Position numbers and translations under genes: made by a program. Below, one piece after another: positions 36,338 to 45,890 of a DNA stretch of 64,000 nt (position 1 is its first letter; each line of letters begins with the position of its first letter). Origin of the DNA: Mycolicibacterium phocaicum. GTDB lineage: Bacteria; Actinomycetota; Actinomycetes; Mycobacteriales; Mycobacteriaceae. The stretch is taken from the NCBI RefSeq assembly GCF_010731115.1, contig NZ_AP022616.1:5394001-5458000 (forward strand), read 5' to 3'. Under the pieces are notes generated by a model, which was not told the DNA's origin, searched no databases, and worked only from the letters and a program-made list of their open reading frames with translations.

Positions 36338-37378
36338 TCAGAGCGTCTCCGTGACCTTTCGCAACCCCCGCGGCTGGTCCGGGTCGCCACCGCGGGCCAG
36401 TGCCAGGTGCAGGGCAAGTTGTTGCAGCGGGAGGATTTCCAGCAGTGGGGAGAGCTCGTCGCTGACCCCGCTGGGCAGCGCGATACCACCGGCCAGGCCG
36501 GCCAGGGCCGTCGGACTTCCCACCCCGAAGACATCGGCGTGACGCTCGGCAAGCCGTTCCAGCACCGGCGCCATGGCTTGGCCGCCTGTGCCTTCGGGCA
36601 CCACCGCGAGCACCGGCACCTGGGGGTCGACGGTGGCGAGTGGACCGTGCAACAAGTCGGCGCCCGAAAACGCCTGTGCGGAAAGGTAAGACGTCTCCAT
36701 CAGCTTGAGGGCGGCCTCGCGGGCAGTGGGGTAGGAGTAGCCGCGGGCGGTGGCGATGAGTCGTTGCGCGAACCGATACCGCTGCGCGACCTCGCGGACC
36801 AGCTCCCCGGCAGCGAGCACCTGTTCGCCGAGGTCGGGCAGCTCGTCGACACCGTCGTTGTCCCGTCCGAGCAGCAGCTGCAGGGCGAGCAGCTCCGCGG
36901 TGTAGGACTTGGTCGCGGCCACCGACTTCTCGGCCCCGGCCAGCACATCGATGTGAATCTCGGCTGCCGCAGCCAGATCCGACGCCGGGTTGTTCGTGAC
37001 GGCGACCGTCAGCGCACCTTGCGCGCGGGCGACCTCGACCGAGCGCACGAGGTCCGGCGAACCACCGGACTGGCTCACCGCGACGTACAGCACGTCGCGC
37101 AGATCAGGTTGGGCGCCGTAGACGGTCATGGTCGACGGGGAGACCAGCCCTGCGGGCAGGCCGTGGTTGATCTCGACGAGGTATTTCGCGTACAGCGCGG
37201 CGTGGTCGCTCGTGCCCCGTGCCACGAACAGTACAAAGCGTGGCGCCGCCGCCGCGATCTGAGCCGCGGCGGCCTGGATGGGGCCGCGGCCATCGTCCAG
37301 CAGCCGGCGCCACACCTGCGGCTGCTCGGTGATCTCGGCGGCCATCAGGTGGCCGGGGGACGTTGGATCGGCGCTCAC
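36338..37378 (-). CDS. SIS-domain sugar isomerase/deaminase-like protein
   Basis: A 346-residue protein with two SIS (sugar isomerase) domains (about 35-165 and 195-330): LFVARGTSDHAALYAKYLVEI, VAVSQSGGSPDLVRSVEVAR and AGAEKSVAATKSYTAELLAL correspond to the isomerase half of GlmS but there is no glutaminase domain. Such proteins (AgaS/GlmD-like) act on amino-sugar phosphates as deaminases or isomerases, fitting with nagA elsewhere in the window. AAGGAG precedes GTG 37378. Exact reaction unproven. Confidence 0.75.
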   Translation of the reverse strand: MSADPTSPGHLMAAEITEQPQVWRRLLDDGRGPIQAAAAQIAAAAPRFVLFVARGTSDHAALYAKYLVEINHGLPAGLVSPSTMTVYGAQPDLRDVLYVAVSQSGGSPDLVRSVEVARAQGALTVAVTNNPASDLAAAAEIHIDVLAGAEKSVAATKSYTAELLALQLLLGRDNDGVDELPDLGEQVLAAGELVREVAQRYRFAQRLIATARGYSYPTAREAALKLMETSYLSAQAFSGADLLHGPLATVDPQVPVLAVVPEGTGGQAMAPVLERLAERHADVFGVGSPTALAGLAGGIALPSGVSDELSPLLEILPLQQLALHLALARGGDPDQPRGLRKVTETL

Positions 37379-37433
37379 TTCGTCTCCTTGTCGGAGGTCG
37401 GCATCGCACGGGAACCCACTTTCCCCAGCGTAG

Positions 37434-38513
<1,080 letters not shown>

Positions 38514-38588
38514 CGTTGCGGACGCCGCGAGGGGACACCCGCGGCGTCGCACACTAGGCTTTTCGGCAGACAAGGGGGTTTGCCGAAA

Positions 38589-39617
38589 ATGACCGACTCG
38601 GACCAGCCGGGCCTACTCGACCGACTGCGTCAGCGGCATCCGTGGCTGGATCGGATCATGCGGGCCCAGGACCGTTACCAGGACTGCAACGGCGACTTCT
38701 ACGCCGCCGGCATCACCTACTTCACAGTGTTCGCGCTGTTCCCGCTGCTCATGGTCGGTTTTGCCGTGGGCGGTTTCGTACTGGCCTCGCGCCCGGACCT
38801 GTTGGCCGAGCTCGAGGTGCACATCCGGTCCGCCGTCGCGGGCGACTTCGGTAATCAGCTGGTCGGCCTGATGGACTCGGCCGTGAAATCGCGCACGTCG
38901 GTCGGCGTCATCGGCCTGGCGACCGCGGCGTGGGCCGGCCTCGGCTGGATGGCCAATCTACGCAAGGCCCTCACCGAGATGTGGGAGCAACAGAGCGAAC
39001 CCGACGGCTGGGTGGGCACCAAGCTGTCTGACCTGCTGGCGCTGGTCTCGGCATTCCTGGCCATCGTCGTCACAATCGGCCTGACTGCCCTCGGTGACAC
39101 CGGATTGATGACGACGGTCCTGCACTGGTTCGGCGTCGGCCACGTGCCGGGTCTCGGCGTGCTGCTGCGGGTGGCGTCGCTGACGGTGTCGTTCCTCGTG
39201 GCGTGGCTCATGTTCACCTGGATCATCGCCCGGCTGCCGCGCGAGAAGGTCAGTCTGCGCAGCTCGGCCCGTGCGGCGCTGATCGCCGCGGTGGGCTTCG
39301 AATTGTTCAAGCAGGTCGCTTCGATCTACCTGCGGACCGTCATGCACGGCCCGGCCGGTGCCACATTCGGTCCCGTGCTGGGTCTGATGGTGTTCGCCTA
39401 CATCACCGCCCGGCTGATCCTGTTCTCAACCGCGTGGGCGGCAACCGCCGCGGACACCATGGCGCTGGCCCCGGTGGCGCCGCCCGGACCGGCTGCGATC
39501 GTCACCCGCTACCGCGAGCGCGAGGGTGTCGACGCGAACAGCGTGGCGGTGGGCGCGGCCGTGGGTCTGCTCGGTGGGCTGAGTCTTTCGCGGCTGGTGC
39601 GACGGCGCAGGGGGTAG
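38589..39617 (+). CDS. yhjD: YhjD/YihY family inner membrane protein
   Basis: A 342-residue YihY/virulence-factor BrkB-type membrane protein with about six helices; the N-terminal DRYQDCNGDFYAAGITYFTVFALFPLLMVGFAV block is the family hallmark and a basic tail (RRRRG) ends it. E. coli YhjD was linked to tolerance of lipid A precursor export, but the role in mycobacteria is unknown. ATG 38589 is preferred to TTG 38580. It lies 75 bases after trpS on the same strand. Confidence 0.82.
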   Translation: MTDSDQPGLLDRLRQRHPWLDRIMRAQDRYQDCNGDFYAAGITYFTVFALFPLLMVGFAVGGFVLASRPDLLAELEVHIRSAVAGDFGNQLVGLMDSAVKSRTSVGVIGLATAAWAGLGWMANLRKALTEMWEQQSEPDGWVGTKLSDLLALVSAFLAIVVTIGLTALGDTGLMTTVLHWFGVGHVPGLGVLLRVASLTVSFLVAWLMFTWIIARLPREKVSLRSSARAALIAAVGFELFKQVASIYLRTVMHGPAGATFGPVLGLMVFAYITARLILFSTAWAATAADTMALAPVAPPGPAAIVTRYREREGVDANSVAVGAAVGLLGGLSLSRLVRRRRG

Positions 39618-39645
39618 CTCCGGCGCCGGTCCATTGCCGGGGTGA

Positions 39646-39659
39646 TGGTGTATATGCAA
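39646..39659. promoter_or_regulatory. candidate MarR operator, copy 1
   Basis: TGGTGTATATGCAA (reverse complement TTGCATATACACCA) matches TTGTATATACATCA at 40148 in 12 of 14 positions. It ends 11 bases before the MarR start codon, so autorepression is plausible. Confidence 0.5.
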
Positions 39660-39669
39660 CAATGGTGGC

Positions 39670-40110
39670 ATGGCCAACGCCGCTGTCGATGAGATCGCCG
39701 GTAACTGCCTGGCGGTCCGCGTCCGGTTACTCGGCCGGGCGGTGACGAGCCTGTATGACCACGCCCTCGAAGAACATGGCGTCAGCATCGCCCAGATCAA
39801 TCTCCTGGCGGCGCTGGGGAAGATCGGCCCGTGCTCGCCGGCCCGGATCGGTGAGGTGCTGCAGTTGGAGCGGTCGACCGTCAGTCGCAATCTGAGCCTG
39901 TTGATGAAACACGGTTGGGTAGAGGCGGTGTCGGTGAATGTCAAGGGCGTGCGTGAGGTCGTGCTGACCGCGTCGGGTCGCAACAAGATCGAGACCGTGA
40001 TGCCGGCATGGCGACGGGCGCAGCAAGAGGCTGCCGAACTGCTGGGTGCCGGCGGCGTCACGGCGGTCCGGTCCCTCGCGACCAGCGTCGGTTTGTCGTC
40101 CGGCGACTAG
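39670..40110 (+). CDS. MarR family transcriptional regulator
   Basis: A 146-residue MarR/DUF24-like regulator with winged helix ARIGEVLQLERSTVSRNLSLLMKHGWVEAVSVNVKGVREVVLTASG (about residues 58-102). Cys residues near 13 and 57 could be redox-sensitive. It is followed 63 bases later by an NmrA-like gene, and near-identical 14-base motifs lie before both genes, making that gene the probable target. Confidence 0.84.
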   Translation: MANAAVDEIAGNCLAVRVRLLGRAVTSLYDHALEEHGVSIAQINLLAALGKIGPCSPARIGEVLQLERSTVSRNLSLLMKHGWVEAVSVNVKGVREVVLTASGRNKIETVMPAWRRAQQEAAELLGAGGVTAVRSLATSVGLSSGD

Positions 40111-40147
40111 GAAATCGTTGAGGTCAGCCGCCGTCGATGCCCAAATG

Positions 40148-40161
40148 TTGTATATACATCA
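40148..40161. promoter_or_regulatory. candidate MarR operator, copy 2
   Basis: TTGTATATACATCA lies 12 bases before the NmrA-like ATG at 40174 and overlaps where a -10 element would sit. It is near-palindromic around TATATA and pairs with the copy at 39646. Confidence 0.5.
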
Positions 40162-40173
40162 AATAGAGGAGCC

Positions 40174-41268
40174 GTGATGTCACATCCCACGTCGAAGATT
40201 TTCATGATCGGCGCGACCGGGGCCCAGGGACTTCCTGTCGCCCGCGCCCTCGTTGCCGACGGCAAGTATGCCGTTCGATTTCTCACTCGTGACGCCACGA
40301 GTGCCCGGGCCAAGTCGTTGCTCCAATTGGGCGGCATCTCGGCACTCGAAGGGACCTTCACCGATGAAGCCGTCCTGCGAGAAGGCTTCCGCGAATGCGA
40401 CGGTGCATTCGTCAACATCGACGGATTCAACACCGGCGAGAAGACCGAGATGTATTGGGCGATGCGCACTTACGAGATCGCCATCGAAGAAGGCGTCAAG
40501 TTCTTCGTGTACGGGAACCTCGACTACGGGCTCAAGAAAGCCGGCTACGACTCGAAGTACCGCGTCGGGCATTACGACGGCAAGGGGCGCATCGCCGAAT
40601 GGATCCTGCTGCAGAATCAGGCGAATTCGGCCCGGATGGGCGCTGCCGTCTTCACGTCCGGCCCGTACATCGAAATGACGATCTCGCCCCTGACGCCGAT
40701 GGCGCCCAGCGTGGAGGACGGCGTCGTCACCTGGCGCGTGCCCCTCGGCAACGGTGCGGTGCCCCATGTCTCACTTGAGGATTGCGGCTACTACGTGCGC
40801 TGGCTCTTCGACAACACCGACAGGTCCAACGGCATGGACCTCGAGGTGGCCATCGACCACATCTCGTATCGCGAGCTTGCCCGGGCGTTCGAAGCGGTCA
40901 CCGGGCATCCCGCCCGATACGTCGACACGGACATCGACGCGTACTGGCAGGGGCCGCTCGGCGGCGTCGCCGATACCCCTGCCGGATACAACGCGGCCCC
41001 GGATGACCCGAGCACCATGACATTTCGAGCCAACTTCACCGGTTTCTGGAACTTGTGGAAAGACGGCATCATCGAGCGGAACTACGCGCTGCTGGACGAA
41101 ATCCACCCCAACCGGATCCGCAGCGCCGAGCAGTGGTTCCGGCGTGAGGACGAACTCGGCAAGGCGGCCGGGAAGGGCAGCCTCTGGGAGCGGGTGCAGC
41201 CGCAGAACTGGAGTCTGGACTCGGCCGTTCTGAAGAGCAGCCAAGACCTGCGCACCGGAAAGCTCTGA
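40174..41268 (+). CDS. NmrA-like NAD(P)-binding protein
   Basis: A 364-residue atypical short-chain dehydrogenase of the NmrA/isoflavone-reductase-like group. The N-terminal Rossmann motif IGATGAQGLPVARAL (residues 10-24) is the NmrA variant of GxxGxxG. VYGNLDYGLKKAGYDSKYRVGHYDGKGRIAEWI (near 115-147) contains the usual active-site region. Members sense NADP or act as quinone/flavonoid reductases. GAGGAG precedes ATG 40174. Likely repressed by the upstream MarR protein. Confidence 0.78.
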   Translation: MMSHPTSKIFMIGATGAQGLPVARALVADGKYAVRFLTRDATSARAKSLLQLGGISALEGTFTDEAVLREGFRECDGAFVNIDGFNTGEKTEMYWAMRTYEIAIEEGVKFFVYGNLDYGLKKAGYDSKYRVGHYDGKGRIAEWILLQNQANSARMGAAVFTSGPYIEMTISPLTPMAPSVEDGVVTWRVPLGNGAVPHVSLEDCGYYVRWLFDNTDRSNGMDLEVAIDHISYRELARAFEAVTGHPARYVDTDIDAYWQGPLGGVADTPAGYNAAPDDPSTMTFRANFTGFWNLWKDGIIERNYALLDEIHPNRIRSAEQWFRREDELGKAAGKGSLWERVQPQNWSLDSAVLKSSQDLRTGKL

Positions 41269-41288
41269 TCCCGGTCGGCACGCCGCCG

Positions 41289-41534
41289 TCAGCAACCGTC
41301 CGGGCACACGATGTCGACGAGGGCTGACGGGGTACCGCCTTCCAAAGTGCGCACACCGCCCACCGTGCAGGCCGTCAGCGGTGCCGTCGGTGTCTGATTG
41401 AGTTGCACCAGATACCCCGCGGCCCGCAGGTCGTTGATCACCCCATCGGCCGACGCCGCCGACGCCGTCGGCGCTTGGAACATCACGATGGCGGCCAATG
41501 CCGCCATCGCCGATCCAGCGACTGCTGCTTTCAT
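41289..41534 (-). CDS. small exported protein, mycobacterial family of unknown function
   Basis: An 81-residue protein with a Sec signal peptide (AAVAGSAMAALAAIVMFQAPTASA, cleavage near residue 26) and a mature part of about 55 residues containing three Cys: LRAAGYLVQLNQT, PLTACTVGGV and VDIVCPDGC. The layout resembles small secreted mycobacterial proteins I have seen but cannot name. It starts 1 base after the stop of the DoxX-like gene, so it is third in the DM13 lipoprotein operon. Confidence 0.68.
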   Translation of the reverse strand: MKAAVAGSAMAALAAIVMFQAPTASAASADGVINDLRAAGYLVQLNQTPTAPLTACTVGGVRTLEGGTPSALVDIVCPDGC

Positions 41535-41535
41535 C

Positions 41536-42036
41536 TCATCCCTCTTCCTGCTGTGCCGATCGCCGGCGCACCAGCGTCATGATCGTCCAGCGGTTCGAAT
41601 ATCCTTGTCCGACAAGGACGCCCACACTGAGCAGCGCCATGATCGGGTACTGCGCGATGAGCTGGTCCGAACTCCAATAGACCGCAAGCAATCCCGCGGA
41701 TACGGCCACTGACAGCGTGCTGAACACTCCGAGCACCAGGACCAGCCCCAGTGCCACTTCGGTCAGCGGCGTCATCAGGCCGGCCAGGTCTGCCGTCGGC
41801 CGCAGCAGGTGCTCGGCCACGAAGCGAAAGTACTCCGGCACACGCGAATTCGCCGACGCGCCGTCGACGACGAGCAGGATGTCCGCGCGCCCGAAGTGCG
41901 CCCGGAACTTCACGTAGCCCTCGTGGAGCCACAGCAGTCCGAGCCCGACCCGGACCGCGCCGAAGAGTATCGACGCGGCCAGGTCGGCGCGGTCGCGCGT
42001 GGTCAGTGCGCGGGTGGTCATCAGACCGGTCGTCAC
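41536..42036 (-). CDS. DoxX-like membrane protein
   Basis: A 166-residue membrane protein with four helices (first ILFGAVRVGLGLLWLHEGYVKF, the DoxX pattern; last IMALLSVGVLVGQGY). Some DoxX relatives are thiosulfate:quinone oxidoreductase subunits; the role here is unproven. GTG 42036 overlaps the stop of the DM13 lipoprotein gene (GTGA), so it is coupled to it; ATG 42021 is an alternative. It also abuts the small exported protein gene. Confidence 0.72.
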   Translation of the reverse strand: MTTGLMTTRALTTRDRADLAASILFGAVRVGLGLLWLHEGYVKFRAHFGRADILLVVDGASANSRVPEYFRFVAEHLLRPTADLAGLMTPLTEVALGLVLVLGVFSTLSVAVSAGLLAVYWSSDQLIAQYPIMALLSVGVLVGQGYSNRWTIMTLVRRRSAQQEEG

Positions 42037-42503
42037 ATCAGCGAGGCAGCGCCGAAGACTGCCTTCGCCTTGTCGCAGTGGATGACGACGGTGGTGTAGC
42101 CCATGGTGTCGATGCCGGTCAGCGGGAACGACTGTGTGGCCTGGTCGAACTTGATGGCGGCGATCTGCTTGCCCGCGGCGACATCGGACTCGGTGGAGCC
42201 CTTCGTCAGGTACACGTGCAGGTCCGGGCCCTCGTCGGAGGAGAAGTCGGTGAATTCGAGATTCATGCCGCTGACGGTCGCCGTACCGGCGACGTGCTTG
42301 CCGTTGAGGCCGGTGAAGTGGCCCGTGCGAGCGGCGGCGCTCGATGAGGTCATCGCGGAGGTCATCGCGGAGGTCATGCTGGACGACATGGCGGAACTGG
42401 AGGGGCTGGACGAACCGGCCGACTTCATCTCGTTCGCACCGCACGCGGTGAGGGTCAGGGCGAACACCGCAGCTGCTGTCGCTGCGATCGGCTTGATGAC
42501 CAT
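42033..42503 (-). CDS. DM13-domain lipoprotein
   Basis: A 156-residue lipoprotein with signal peptide and lipobox LTAC (lipid-modified Cys21), a Ser/Met-rich linker with SSAMSSSMTSAMTSAMTSSS, and a DM13 domain (GKHVAGTATVSGMNLEFTDFSSDEGPDLHVYLT; PLTGIDTMGYTTVVIHCDKAKAVFGAASL). DM13 is proposed to be an extracytoplasmic electron-transfer or metal-linked domain with a conserved Cys (here in VIHCDKA). First gene of a three-gene operon divergent from a two-component system. Confidence 0.8.
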   Translation of the reverse strand: MVIKPIAATAAAVFALTLTACGANEMKSAGSSSPSSSAMSSSMTSAMTSAMTSSSAAARTGHFTGLNGKHVAGTATVSGMNLEFTDFSSDEGPDLHVYLTKGSTESDVAAGKQIAAIKFDQATQSFPLTGIDTMGYTTVVIHCDKAKAVFGAASLM

Positions 42504-42591
42504 GTGGAACTCCTTCGAGCGTCGTGGGGTGCCGATCACCCCGTCGCCGATGAAGTTAGGGAGCGCGCCGGGCGCGTTCGACAAACATTTC

Positions 42592-42607
42592 AGAACCGTA
42601 AGAACCG
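42592..42607. promoter_or_regulatory. direct repeat AGAACCG x2, candidate response-regulator site
   Basis: AGAACCG occurs at 42592-42598 and 42601-42607, 9-base period, in the 153-base gap between the DM13 lipoprotein and the response regulator. OmpR-family regulators bind short direct repeats, so this may be the site through which the adjacent regulator controls both sides. Inference only. Confidence 0.35.
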
Positions 42608-42656
42608 GCCCGTAGCGCCGCCGGCTGTCTAGGCTCAGCACCATGAGAGGTGCGAT

Positions 42657-43379
42657 GTGGATGCGCCCGTGAGTTCCGACGACGGCGGCGGAGCACACGT
42701 CGTGCTGGTCGAAGACGACCAGCGGGTGCGGACGGCGGTGGCGGCGTACCTGCGCGCCAAAGGTTTTCGAATCGACGAGTTCTCCGACGGGGAAACCGCG
42801 CGCGACGCCGTGCAACGCTCGACGCCCGACGTACTGGTGCTCGACCGCATGCTGCCGGGGCTGTCGGGTGACGACCTGCTGCGCGAGATCCGCACCCGCT
42901 CGGATGTTCCGGTGATCATGCTGACCGCGCTCGGTGCGAGCGGGCACCGGATCGACGGCCTCGAACTCGGCGCCGACGACTACCTGGCGAAGCCGTTCGC
43001 ACTGCGTGAACTGCAACTGCGCATTTCGAAGTTGTTGCGGCACAGGGTCTCCCACCAGTCGCCGCTCGCCCCGTTCGTGGTGGGCCGGTTCCGGATCGAC
43101 CCGACGATGCGCCGGATCACCTGCGGCAGTGCCGATGTCGAGCTGACCGCACGCGAGTACGAGCTCCTGCTCTTCCTGCTCAAGAACCCCGACCGCGTCG
43201 TCTCCCGCGACGAGATGCTGCGGGAAGTGTGGGGCTGGAGTACCGGCGACGCGTCGACGGTGACGGTGCACATCCGGAGGCTCCGCGAGAAGATCGAGGC
43301 CGACCCGCGTGATCCCGTCTATCTGCGCACCCAGTGGGGCACGGGATACCGATTCACGCCGTCGGGGCGGTCGTCATGA
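42657..43379 (+). CDS. OmpR-family response regulator
   Basis: A 240-residue two-component regulator. Receiver domain about residues 14-125 (VVLVEDDQR acidic pair; phospho-acceptor Asp63 in VLVLDRMLPG; Lys in DDYLAKPF). OmpR winged helix about 145-236 (ELTAREYELLLFLLKNPDRVVSRDEMLREVW; VTVHIRRLREKIE; RTQWGTGYRF). GTG 42657 has AGAGG upstream. Its stop overlaps the kinase start (ATGA). Divergent DM13/DoxX genes are the obvious candidate targets. Confidence 0.9.
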   Translation: MDAPVSSDDGGGAHVVLVEDDQRVRTAVAAYLRAKGFRIDEFSDGETARDAVQRSTPDVLVLDRMLPGLSGDDLLREIRTRSDVPVIMLTALGASGHRIDGLELGADDYLAKPFALRELQLRISKLLRHRVSHQSPLAPFVVGRFRIDPTMRRITCGSADVELTAREYELLLFLLKNPDRVVSRDEMLREVWGWSTGDASTVTVHIRRLREKIEADPRDPVYLRTQWGTGYRFTPSGRSS

Positions 43380-44503
43380 TCCTCGGTGCGGTGGACCTCG
43401 TCATCATCGCGGTGACGGCCCTGATCTGTACGTCGGTGGCCACGGGCGCGGCTGTCCTCGTCATGCAACTCAATCGGCGCGGGTCCATCGGGACACAGGT
43501 GTCGGTCCTGATCTGCGCGACCATCGTCGCGATCGTCGCCTCCACGGTGGCCATCTCGATCGAGATGTACCTGTCGTCGCACGATCTGCAGGTCCTGCTC
43601 GCGGTACTCGCCATCTCGGCGCTCATGGCCGGCCTCGCCGCCGGCTTCATGCTGCGACGGCTGCGGCGGTCGCTGGCCCGGCTGCAACGTGCGGCCCAGC
43701 AGATCGGCAGTGGCGAAGTCGTCACGGCGGACGTCGACAGCTCGAGGGAATTCGCCGAGTTGTCGAGCCAGCTGGCGCAGTCATCGGAGCAATTGGCCGC
43801 TGCCCGTGCGGAAGTCGAGCAGCTGGATCAGTCCCGGCGGCAGCTGGTCGCCTGGGTTTCGCATGATCTGCGGACACCACTGGCGGGCATGCGTGCGATG
43901 GCCGAAGCGCTCGAGGAAGGCGTGGTCGACGACCCGGCCGAATACATCCGGCAGATCCGCGATCAGGTGGACTCGGTCAACGGCATGGTCGACGGGCTGT
44001 TCGAGTTGTCCAAGATTCAGAGCGGCATGCTGAAGCTCAGCAAGGAGCCGGTGGTGCTCCTGGACCTGGTGTCCGATGTCGTGTCCGACATGCAGGCCCT
44101 CGCTGCCACCCGCGGCATCCGCATCACCCACGCCGGGATGGCCGACGTGGTGCTGCACGCCGACGCCGGAGAACTGTCCCGGGTGGTGGCGAATCTGTTG
44201 GTCAACAGCATTCGGCATGCACCGGAGCATTCCGAGATCGAGGTTTCGGCGCAGCGGCTCGACGGCGACCGGATCGTGCTCACGGTGCTGGACCAGGGAC
44301 CCGGCGTGCAGTCCCAGGATCTGGGGCGGATGTTCGACATGGGCTGGCGCGGCACGGCGGCCCGCACCCCGGAAGGCGGCGGGGCGGGCGCCGGCATCGG
44401 CTTGGCCATCGTGCGGGGCATCGTCGAAGCGCACGGCGGCGAGGTGTCCGCCGCGCATGTGCCCGGCGGATTCCGGCTGGACGTGACGCTGCCGACGACG
44501 TGA
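43376..44503 (+). CDS. sensor histidine kinase
   Basis: A 375-residue membrane kinase. Two N-terminal helices (about residues 4-24 and 36-57) and a third (62-82) lead into a HAMP-like linker. The H-box is WVSHDLRTPL (phospho-His163), N-box VVANLLVNSIRHAPEH and G-boxes LDQGPGV and GAGIGLAIVRGIVEAHGG. The extracytoplasmic loop is only about ten residues, so it probably senses within the membrane or through a partner such as the neighbouring DM13/DoxX proteins. Translationally coupled to the response regulator. Confidence 0.9.
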   Translation: MILGAVDLVIIAVTALICTSVATGAAVLVMQLNRRGSIGTQVSVLICATIVAIVASTVAISIEMYLSSHDLQVLLAVLAISALMAGLAAGFMLRRLRRSLARLQRAAQQIGSGEVVTADVDSSREFAELSSQLAQSSEQLAAARAEVEQLDQSRRQLVAWVSHDLRTPLAGMRAMAEALEEGVVDDPAEYIRQIRDQVDSVNGMVDGLFELSKIQSGMLKLSKEPVVLLDLVSDVVSDMQALAATRGIRITHAGMADVVLHADAGELSRVVANLLVNSIRHAPEHSEIEVSAQRLDGDRIVLTVLDQGPGVQSQDLGRMFDMGWRGTAARTPEGGGAGAGIGLAIVRGIVEAHGGEVSAAHVPGGFRLDVTLPTT

Positions 44504-44506
44504 CGG

Positions 44507-45766
44507 CTAGGCGCCCGGCTGCGGCGCGGTCAGCACCCGCGGACCGAGCTGGTGCGCCAGTTCCAATGCGAGTTCCATTGCCAGCCGCCGTTCACCGGGC
44601 TGGTAGCCGAGGAGCTCGGTCGCCCGCGCCACCCGCTGCAGGACGGTATTGCGGTGAGTGTGCAGCCGGCCGGCGGCGCGTGGCGCGTTGTCGGCTTCGT
44701 CGAGGAAGACGCGCAGGGTATCGCGCAGGCGGGCCGCCGCCGACGTGTCCTCCGCGAGCGGACCCAGGGTTGCCGAGACGAATTCGGCTGCGCGATCAGG
44801 GTTCTGGGCCGCCAGTGCGGTGACCTCGAGGTCTCGGAAGAGGGCCACCCGCGCGCCGCCGGGGTGCCCGGCGAGCAGACTCTGGATCGCCAGCGCCGCC
44901 TCGTGGGAGCGGCGAAACCCGGTGATGCCCGGCCGCGTCGGACCCACCGCGACGCGAATATGGTTCTGCGCCTGCGTGATTGCGTCAGACAGAGCATCGA
45001 CCACCGGCTCGGAACTGCTGCCCAGCCAGGCCCACAACGTGGACGGGCCGACGGACAACGTCAGCGGCGGGCGAGTGCCTGCGGCTCGCGCCAGTACCGC
45101 CGCGGCGGATTCGAGTGCCCCCTGCACATCGCCGTGCGGCGGCGTCCACAGCACCAGTGCGGTGTGGCGCTGCCGCAGGTCGTATCCCAGGCGTTCGCCG
45201 GCCCGCCCGGTGTCGATGGCGGCGCCGTCGAGGATCAGCCGGATCGTTTCGGCGCGGCGGGCGATGGCCCCGCCGAGCACCTCCTCGCGCTCGCGTTGCG
45301 CTGCGGCGATCACGCCCGCGACCACGTGGTCGACGTACTCGAACATGCGCGCCGAAGCGACTTCGAGCAATTCGAAAAGCAGTGGGCCGGTCGACTCCAG
45401 CTGAGCGGCGTGCTTCAGGTAGCGACTCCACGCGACGTTCTGACCGCGCCGGTAAGACTGGAAGATCAGGTCGAGGTCCAGCCCCCGCCGGGCCACGGTG
45501 CGGGCCACGTCGAGTGCTTCTGGCGGGATGTCGATGGGCGCCATCTTGGCGTCGCGCCGGGCGAACATCGACAGTAACCGCACGGCATTGGCGCGGTTAC
45601 TGGCCGAGGTGTCCGCCAGCACCGCGGCATCGGAACCGGCGGCGGGGGAGAGCTCGACCTCGGCGGCGTCCATCTCGGCCACCAGGTCGTCGATCTCGGC
45701 CAGCATCAGCTCGGCAACGTCGCCCATGAGGTTGATGACCTCAGGCGATGGTGTCTCGGCAGCCAT
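44507..45766 (-). CDS. PucR/CdaR-family helix-turn-helix regulator
   Basis: A 419-residue regulator. The N-terminal part (about 1-160) is helical and similar to RsbT-type input regions in actinobacterial PucR proteins; the middle is a GGDEF-like pseudo domain. The C-terminal PucR helix-turn-helix is clear (LRDTLRVFLDEADNAPRAAGRLHTHRNTVLQRVARATELLG, about 350-390). ATG 45766 is preferred to the first possible start. It is divergent from the monooxygenase-hydrolase-dehydrogenase operon, replacing the AraC regulator VirS of the M. tuberculosis mymA locus. Confidence 0.82.
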   Translation of the reverse strand: MAAETPSPEVINLMGDVAELMLAEIDDLVAEMDAAEVELSPAAGSDAAVLADTSASNRANAVRLLSMFARRDAKMAPIDIPPEALDVARTVARRGLDLDLIFQSYRRGQNVAWSRYLKHAAQLESTGPLLFELLEVASARMFEYVDHVVAGVIAAAQREREEVLGGAIARRAETIRLILDGAAIDTGRAGERLGYDLRQRHTALVLWTPPHGDVQGALESAAAVLARAAGTRPPLTLSVGPSTLWAWLGSSSEPVVDALSDAITQAQNHIRVAVGPTRPGITGFRRSHEAALAIQSLLAGHPGGARVALFRDLEVTALAAQNPDRAAEFVSATLGPLAEDTSAAARLRDTLRVFLDEADNAPRAAGRLHTHRNTVLQRVARATELLGYQPGERRLAMELALELAHQLGPRVLTAPQPGA

Positions 45767-45890
45767 CAACGAAGTATGCGCCTGCACATATCGGGGGTCG
45801 AGTACTGGGCCGTCGCACCTGTTTTGTGTCTCGCGACCTCCATAGCGTTAGCGCCATCACAACCGCGCTTCCCAACGATCAGGAGTCACA

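Noticed and set aside
42033..43271. 412-codon minus-strand frame that extends the DM13 lipoprotein upstream
   Set aside because: The upstream part runs through the response-regulator gene. A signal peptide with lipobox at 42503 marks the true start.
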